Shown: piece after piece, positions 14,439-17,971 of the stretch
Layout of the letters: each line of letters opens with the position of its first letter
Numbering within the stretch: the stretch's first letter is position 1
Source of the DNA: Deltaproteobacteria bacterium
GTDB lineage: Bacteria; Desulfobacterota; Desulfarculia; Adiutricales; Adiutricaceae
Length of the DNA: 17,971 nt
Direction: 5' to 3'
NCBI GenBank assembly: GCA_031278835.1
Contig: JAITJP010000202.1
Coordinates: 1-17,971 of the forward strand
Position numbers and translations under genes: made by a program
Notes under the pieces: generated by a model
What the model was told of the DNA's origin: nothing
The model's input: only the letters and a program-made list of their open reading frames with translations
The model's database searches: none

Positions 14439-16289
14439 ATGAGTTCCATACTTACCATAAGCTCAGTTAGGATCGAACAAACCGAGGTGACCATCCCGAC
14501 CGAGAACTTTGAAGTAGGCTACGACCAAGAGTTTGAAGCGCTCTTGGAGCGATCCGATCGTAACCGCGAAAGTATCCAAGAAGAACTGGCCAGAAACCGG
14601 AGCCAGTTACAGGAAGCTCGCAAAAAACTTGAAGAGGGATTAAGAAGTAAGCGCGAAGATATCGAGGCTGAGTTAAAAAAGGCTAGTCAAAGACACCAAG
14701 AGCTTAAAAAAGAAGAAGAAAAGAAAGAAGAAAGAGAAAAAAAAGCCGAGAGCTTTGGGGCCGAAAGGGTTCACCAAAGAACGGCCCTGGCCTCCCTGGT
14801 CGTGGCCGGAAGCGGCCTGCCGGCCGGTTTTAGAGCCCAACTGGGCACAAGTTTAATGGCCAGCGGCCAGGGCCAAAAGGCCCTAAACGGTTACCTCCTT
14901 CAAGGCGGGGGCCTACCTACGACTTTTTTAAAAAACACCCTGGAAAAACTTGGCTCCCTGGGCCAGGGCTGGAAACTTGATAAAGAAGCCCTCTCTGACT
15001 TAGAAAACTTATTTCTTGAAAGCGGCCTTACTTCCGAGGAGGCCGCCAAGCTCATCGGCGGCCTGGCCCAAGAAGAATTGACCCTAGATAACCTCCTAAG
15101 AACGGTAAACAAAGCCGATCTCTTGGCCAGCCAAGCCGGCGGGGCCCAAAGCTCCGGCGCCTTAACGGCCTCTCCCGATGGCCTAAACGGCCTGGGTCAA
15201 TACCTGGCCAGCTTGGGCCTATCCACCGAGGTGGTTAAGGCCGTGACCTCCCTGAGCCCCGGTCAGGCCATTACTTCCTATGATCTAAGAAAGCTCATCA
15301 CCAATGGCTCCGATGAGCTCCTGGCCCCCCTCCTAAAAGATGGTGATCTAAACAGCCTGGTCCAAGCCCTCCAAGCCCTGGGCGCTGATCAAAAAACCTT
15401 TAGCCAATTAAATTTATTACTGGAAGCCAACCAAGGCCAGGCCAATCTTAACGACCTACTGGGGCTCCTAGCCTTTGCCGAAAGCCCTGGCCCGGTCACT
15501 AGCGATCCGGCCAAGGTGGCCCAAGAGATCCAAAACCTTTTGTCCCAAACGGCCCAAGATGGCCAGCTGGTCAAAGAACCGCTATTTAACGAGATAGTTC
15601 TCAAGATGACCCTTTTGGGCGACCGAAGCCTTAGCCAAGACTTTGCCGAACTCTCCCCAGCCCTGCAGGCCCTCCGAGGCGGGGTGGCCGTTTGGCGAGA
15701 AACCACCAGTGAAAACTTTGACCGCGGCGGCGGGGGACAAAGACAAAGCCGCGAAAGAGAGGAGCGCCTCATGGCCCAAAGCGGCTTAAAAAGCCAAACC
15801 CTGTCCTGGGGTCTAGACAAATCACTCTTTGGCTCGGCCCTATCCCAAGAAGCGGCCAGCGGCTACGCCGGTGAAACTCTGGCCAAACAAATTAGTCAAA
15901 AACTTATTTACTCGGCCAGACGAGGCGTTCACCGCCTCCGGATGAACCTTGACCCCGAAGCCCTGGGCCACCTAGACGTTGAGCTCAAAGTCTCTGGCGA
16001 CAAACTTACGGCCAACATCAAGGCCCAATCCCTGGCCGCCTACGAGGCCCTGGAAAAAGAAATGTCCTCGCTCAAAGACAGCCTGGCCCAAGCCGGCCTG
16101 GAACTGGAAATGACCCTTTCCTACGACGGCGACGATTCCAGCCCCTGGTCCATGGCCCGCTCTGGTTACGATAATTCCAAGGCCGCTTCCAGCCAAAGGG
16201 CCTCGGCCGACCCATTGGCCCCATCTGCCCAGTCCGATCAGTCCCTAACGGCTTACGAACAAGCTCGTCTCCTGGACGCGGTTGTTTAA
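14439..16289 (+). CDS. fliK: Flagellar hook-length control protein FliK
   Basis: FliK is exported during hook growth, measures hook length and switches the export gate from hook to filament substrates. The C-terminal domain at about 485-565 carries the family signature LRMNLDPEALGHLDVELKV, then NIKAQSLAAYEALEKEMSSL. Residues about 31-104 form a long, highly charged coiled coil encoded by purine-rich DNA (14690-14750). The middle is Leu/Gly/Ala-rich and helical, consistent with a ruler segment. At 616 aa it is longer than the enteric protein (405 aa). The ATG at 14439 has GAGGAAG a few bases upstream; the frame also allows a TTG at 14427, but that overlaps the ribosome binding site. It is the first gene behind the sigma-54 promoter. 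N-terminal identity would be uncertain without the C-terminal domain and context. Confidence 0.9.
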   Translation: MSSILTISSVRIEQTEVTIPTENFEVGYDQEFEALLERSDRNRESIQEELARNRSQLQEARKKLEEGLRSKREDIEAELKKASQRHQELKKEEEKKEEREKKAESFGAERVHQRTALASLVVAGSGLPAGFRAQLGTSLMASGQGQKALNGYLLQGGGLPTTFLKNTLEKLGSLGQGWKLDKEALSDLENLFLESGLTSEEAAKLIGGLAQEELTLDNLLRTVNKADLLASQAGGAQSSGALTASPDGLNGLGQYLASLGLSTEVVKAVTSLSPGQAITSYDLRKLITNGSDELLAPLLKDGDLNSLVQALQALGADQKTFSQLNLLLEANQGQANLNDLLGLLAFAESPGPVTSDPAKVAQEIQNLLSQTAQDGQLVKEPLFNEIVLKMTLLGDRSLSQDFAELSPALQALRGGVAVWRETTSENFDRGGGGQRQSREREERLMAQSGLKSQTLSWGLDKSLFGSALSQEAASGYAGETLAKQISQKLIYSARRGVHRLRMNLDPEALGHLDVELKVSGDKLTANIKAQSLAAYEALEKEMSSLKDSLAQAGLELEMTLSYDGDDSSPWSMARSGYDNSKAASSQRASADPLAPSAQSDQSLTAYEQARLLDAVV

Positions 16290-16418
16290 AACCCTTAGCC
16301 GCCCAGGGCCCCAACCCATCAGTAAAGCCTTTTGCCCAGCTGAGCGGATCAAAACCTCGACTTTTTGGCCTCAAAAATAAGCCCTTTCCAAAGCCAGCTT
16401 GGTTTAGGAGATTAAAAA

Positions 16419-17357
16419 ATGCAAATTTACAGCGCCGACAACCCACCTCCGGCCAGAACCACGGTCCTGGAAGCTTGGACGGCAGAAACCGTTCCCGTGA
16501 CCGACGGAAGCGAAAGACAACTAGGTAAGGACGCCTTTTTAACCTTGTTACTGACTCAGCTGCAAAATCAGGACCCCTTTAACCCCATGGAAGACACCGA
16601 GATGACCGCTCAGCTGGCCCAATACTCTCAGCTTGAGCAGTTAACCAACCTAAACACCAACGTCACTTCCATGGCCAGTTACATCCAGGCCCAAAACCAG
16701 TTCCAGACCCTGACCCTGATCGGCAAAGACGTCGAGGCCCAGTCCAATCTCCTTTCCGTTAATAACGGCCTGGTCGACACCACGGCCAGCCTGGAAGTGG
16801 GCGAAAATTGCAATATCCAGCTCTACATAATCAACTCAAGCGGCAATCAAATACGCATGTACGATTGGGGCATGACCGAGGCCGGCACTTACTCATTTAC
16901 CTGGGATGGCCGAGACACCAGCGGCACCAAGGTGGCCGACGGTGCCTATGAGTTCCAAATCACCGCCACCAACGCCGCCGGCGAAACCATGACTACCGGC
17001 ATAGTCCCGGTCATTCACGGCCGCGTTTCCAGCGTCTCCTTTGACGAAACCGGTCAGCCCATTATCCACATGGGTAATGTCCAGGTCAGCCTTAGCCAGG
17101 TCATGGAGATCCTCCAGTCCACCACCACGGCCACCGATATCACCAACAGCGATGAGGCTACCACCACCAACTCCTCGGCTACTCAAGTAGCCTCAACCGA
17201 AACCGCCGAGGCGGTCACCCAAGTGGCCTCCAACGACACCGACACGGCCGACTCTGACTCCAGTGACTCCGATTCCTCGGAAACTCAAGTCGCCTCAAAT
17301 GAGTCAGACTCCAGCGATTCCGACTCGGCCAACTCCGACTCTCAGGCCACGGCCTAA
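16419..17357 (+). CDS. flgD: Hook-cap scaffold protein FlgD with Ser/Asp-rich tail
   Basis: FlgD caps the growing hook and guides FlgE assembly. Residues 35-75 are the conserved N-terminal region (LGKDAFLTLLLTQLQNQDPF, NPMEDTEMTAQLAQYSQLEQ). Residues about 105-230 contain the Tudor/Ig-like hybrid domain, with TFTWDGRD-like SFTWDGRDTSGTKVADGAYE at 159-178. An extra tail from about 235 to 312 is rich in Thr, Ser and Asp, with TQVAS at 255, 267 and 289 and runs of SD. The enteric protein is 231 aa and ends before this tail. AGGAG precedes the ATG in a 129-bp gap after fliK that shows no terminator, so it belongs to the fliK operon. Confidence 0.94.
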   Translation: MQIYSADNPPPARTTVLEAWTAETVPVTDGSERQLGKDAFLTLLLTQLQNQDPFNPMEDTEMTAQLAQYSQLEQLTNLNTNVTSMASYIQAQNQFQTLTLIGKDVEAQSNLLSVNNGLVDTTASLEVGENCNIQLYIINSSGNQIRMYDWGMTEAGTYSFTWDGRDTSGTKVADGAYEFQITATNAAGETMTTGIVPVIHGRVSSVSFDETGQPIIHMGNVQVSLSQVMEILQSTTTATDITNSDEATTTNSSATQVASTETAEAVTQVASNDTDTADSDSSDSDSSETQVASNESDSSDSDSANSDSQATA

Positions 17358-17372
17358 GCCCAAAAAAAAGCC

Positions 17373-17404
17373 TTTGGCTGACCAGCCCGCCGAGGTCAGC
17401 CAAA
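17373..17404 (+). other. Hairpin in the flgD-flgE gap
   Basis: TTTGGCTGACC (17373-17383) and GGTCAGCCAAA (17394-17404) pair perfectly over 11 bp around a 10-nt loop. A-runs flank both sides and no T tract follows, so plus-strand termination is unlikely. It ends 25 nt before flgE. An mRNA processing or stability element that raises flgE over flgD expression is plausible but inferred. Confidence 0.6.
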
Positions 17405-17429
17405 AAAAATAAACCGTCGAGGTATTACG

Positions 17430-17971
17430 ATGAGTATTTCCGCCGCCATGTACGCAGCCGTCACGGGACTTTCGGCCCTGTCCACTGGCATGCAGGTTAT
17501 AAGTAACAACATAGCCAACGTAAACACCGTGGGCTTTAAGGCCGCCCGGACCAACTTCGAAGACCTTATCAGCCAAGACTACTGGTCAAACGGTAAGATC
17601 AACCAAATCGGCCGAGGGGTCAAGGTCTCCACCGTCCAGCAGATGTTTACCCAGGGTTCCTTTATGAACTCAGCCCAAGATACCGACATGGCCATCACCG
17701 GCGATGGCTTTTTCCAAGTCCGAGATCGCGTCACTGACCAGATAATGTACACCAGGGCTGGTAACTTCACCTTTGACGCCGACGGTTACCTGGAAACCCC
17801 GGCCGGTTATATCCTGCAGGGCTGGCAGCTAGGTATTCCAAAACCTGGCGAAAAGGCTCCTCGAATTTCCGTTGGCCCAGTTGACATCAAGGTCATTGCC
17901 ATTAACGCGCCGCCTGTGGAAACCAGCCAAATCAAGGTCGTGGTCAACCTAAACTCCGAAGACGAGCCGGC
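17430..17971 (+). CDS. flgE: Flagellar hook protein FlgE, 5' part, cut by window end
   Basis: The first 180 codons are visible. They carry the rod/hook N-terminal signature ISNNIANVNTVGFKAARTNF (about 24-43), then TQGSFMNSAQDTDMAITGDG and FFQVRD, then YTRAGNFTFDADGYLETPAG. These are shared by FlgE, FlgF and FlgG. FlgE is favoured because the gene follows fliK and flgD directly, as in other hook operons, and lacks the FlgG-like GTGV pattern in the visible part. CGAGG (17418-17422) is the ribosome binding site. The product polymerises into the hook outside the cell and is exported by the flagellar type III apparatus. Confidence 0.9.
   Translation, partial: MSISAAMYAAVTGLSALSTGMQVISNNIANVNTVGFKAARTNFEDLISQDYWSNGKINQIGRGVKVSTVQQMFTQGSFMNSAQDTDMAITGDGFFQVRDRVTDQIMYTRAGNFTFDADGYLETPAGYILQGWQLGIPKPGEKAPRISVGPVDIKVIAINAPPVETSQIKVVVNLNSEDEP

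Noticed and set aside
15389..15820. 143-codon open frame antisense to fliK
   Set aside because: It is Arg/Ser/Trp-rich low-complexity translation opposite a well-supported FliK, with no ribosome binding site; a by-product of GC-rich codon bias.
1..17971. CRISPR arrays, tRNA or rRNA genes, insertion sequences, integrases
   Set aside because: No regularly spaced repeats, cloverleaf-like genes, rRNA segments, transposase motifs or flanking terminal repeats were seen anywhere in the window.

Overview
The window is chromosomal and mostly a flagellar hook/rod-ring/junction gene cluster of a Gram-negative bacterium, since FlgH (L-ring) and FlgI (P-ring) are both encoded. The gene order flgH-(orf)-flgI-flgJ-flgN-flgK-flgL, with fliK-flgD-flgE divergent, two sigma-54 type promoters, and a FlgJ lacking the muramidase domain fit a deltaproteobacterium (Desulfobacterota). 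That assignment is by analogy and was not tested against a database. The DNA is strikingly rich in GGCC, including in non-coding stretches.

Layout. (1) Positions 1-307: an intrinsic terminator, GC-rich hairpins, a candidate promoter, and a perfect 33-nt AT-rich palindrome just before the first gene. (2) 308-2785: two tandem, full-length paralogous secreted proteins with an FlgT/LPP20-like N-terminal domain. They are very AT-rich, with a steep GC drop inside the second gene. (3) 2786-3321: a long leader that contains two mutually exclusive hairpins resembling an attenuator, ahead of a small membrane protein (3322-3750). A strong terminator follows. (4) 3895-14019, minus strand: flgL, flgK, flgN, flgJ, flgI, an 80-aa membrane protein and flgH, read in the order flgH to flgL. 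(5) 14020-14438: a divergent control region with a sigma-54 promoter on each side and a 13-bp tandem repeat between them. (6) 14439-17971, plus strand: fliK, flgD, and flgE cut by the window end.

How the genes work together. FlgH and FlgI build the outer rings, and FlgJ is the rod-cap/rod-binding factor. FlgD caps the growing FlgE hook and FliK measures its length. FlgN chaperones FlgK and FlgL, the hook-filament junction proteins. The divergent sigma-54 promoters would let one activator switch on the ring/junction operon and the hook operon together. flgA, flgB, flgC, flgF, flgG and flgM are not in the window.

Most notable: FlgL (1103 aa) and FlgK (849 aa) are far larger than classical versions. 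Both carry copies of the same inserted module in the part expected to face outward, and FlgL has six cysteines. Other points of interest are the attenuator-like leader at 3236-3280, the tandem FlgT-like pair, and the divergent sigma-54 architecture.
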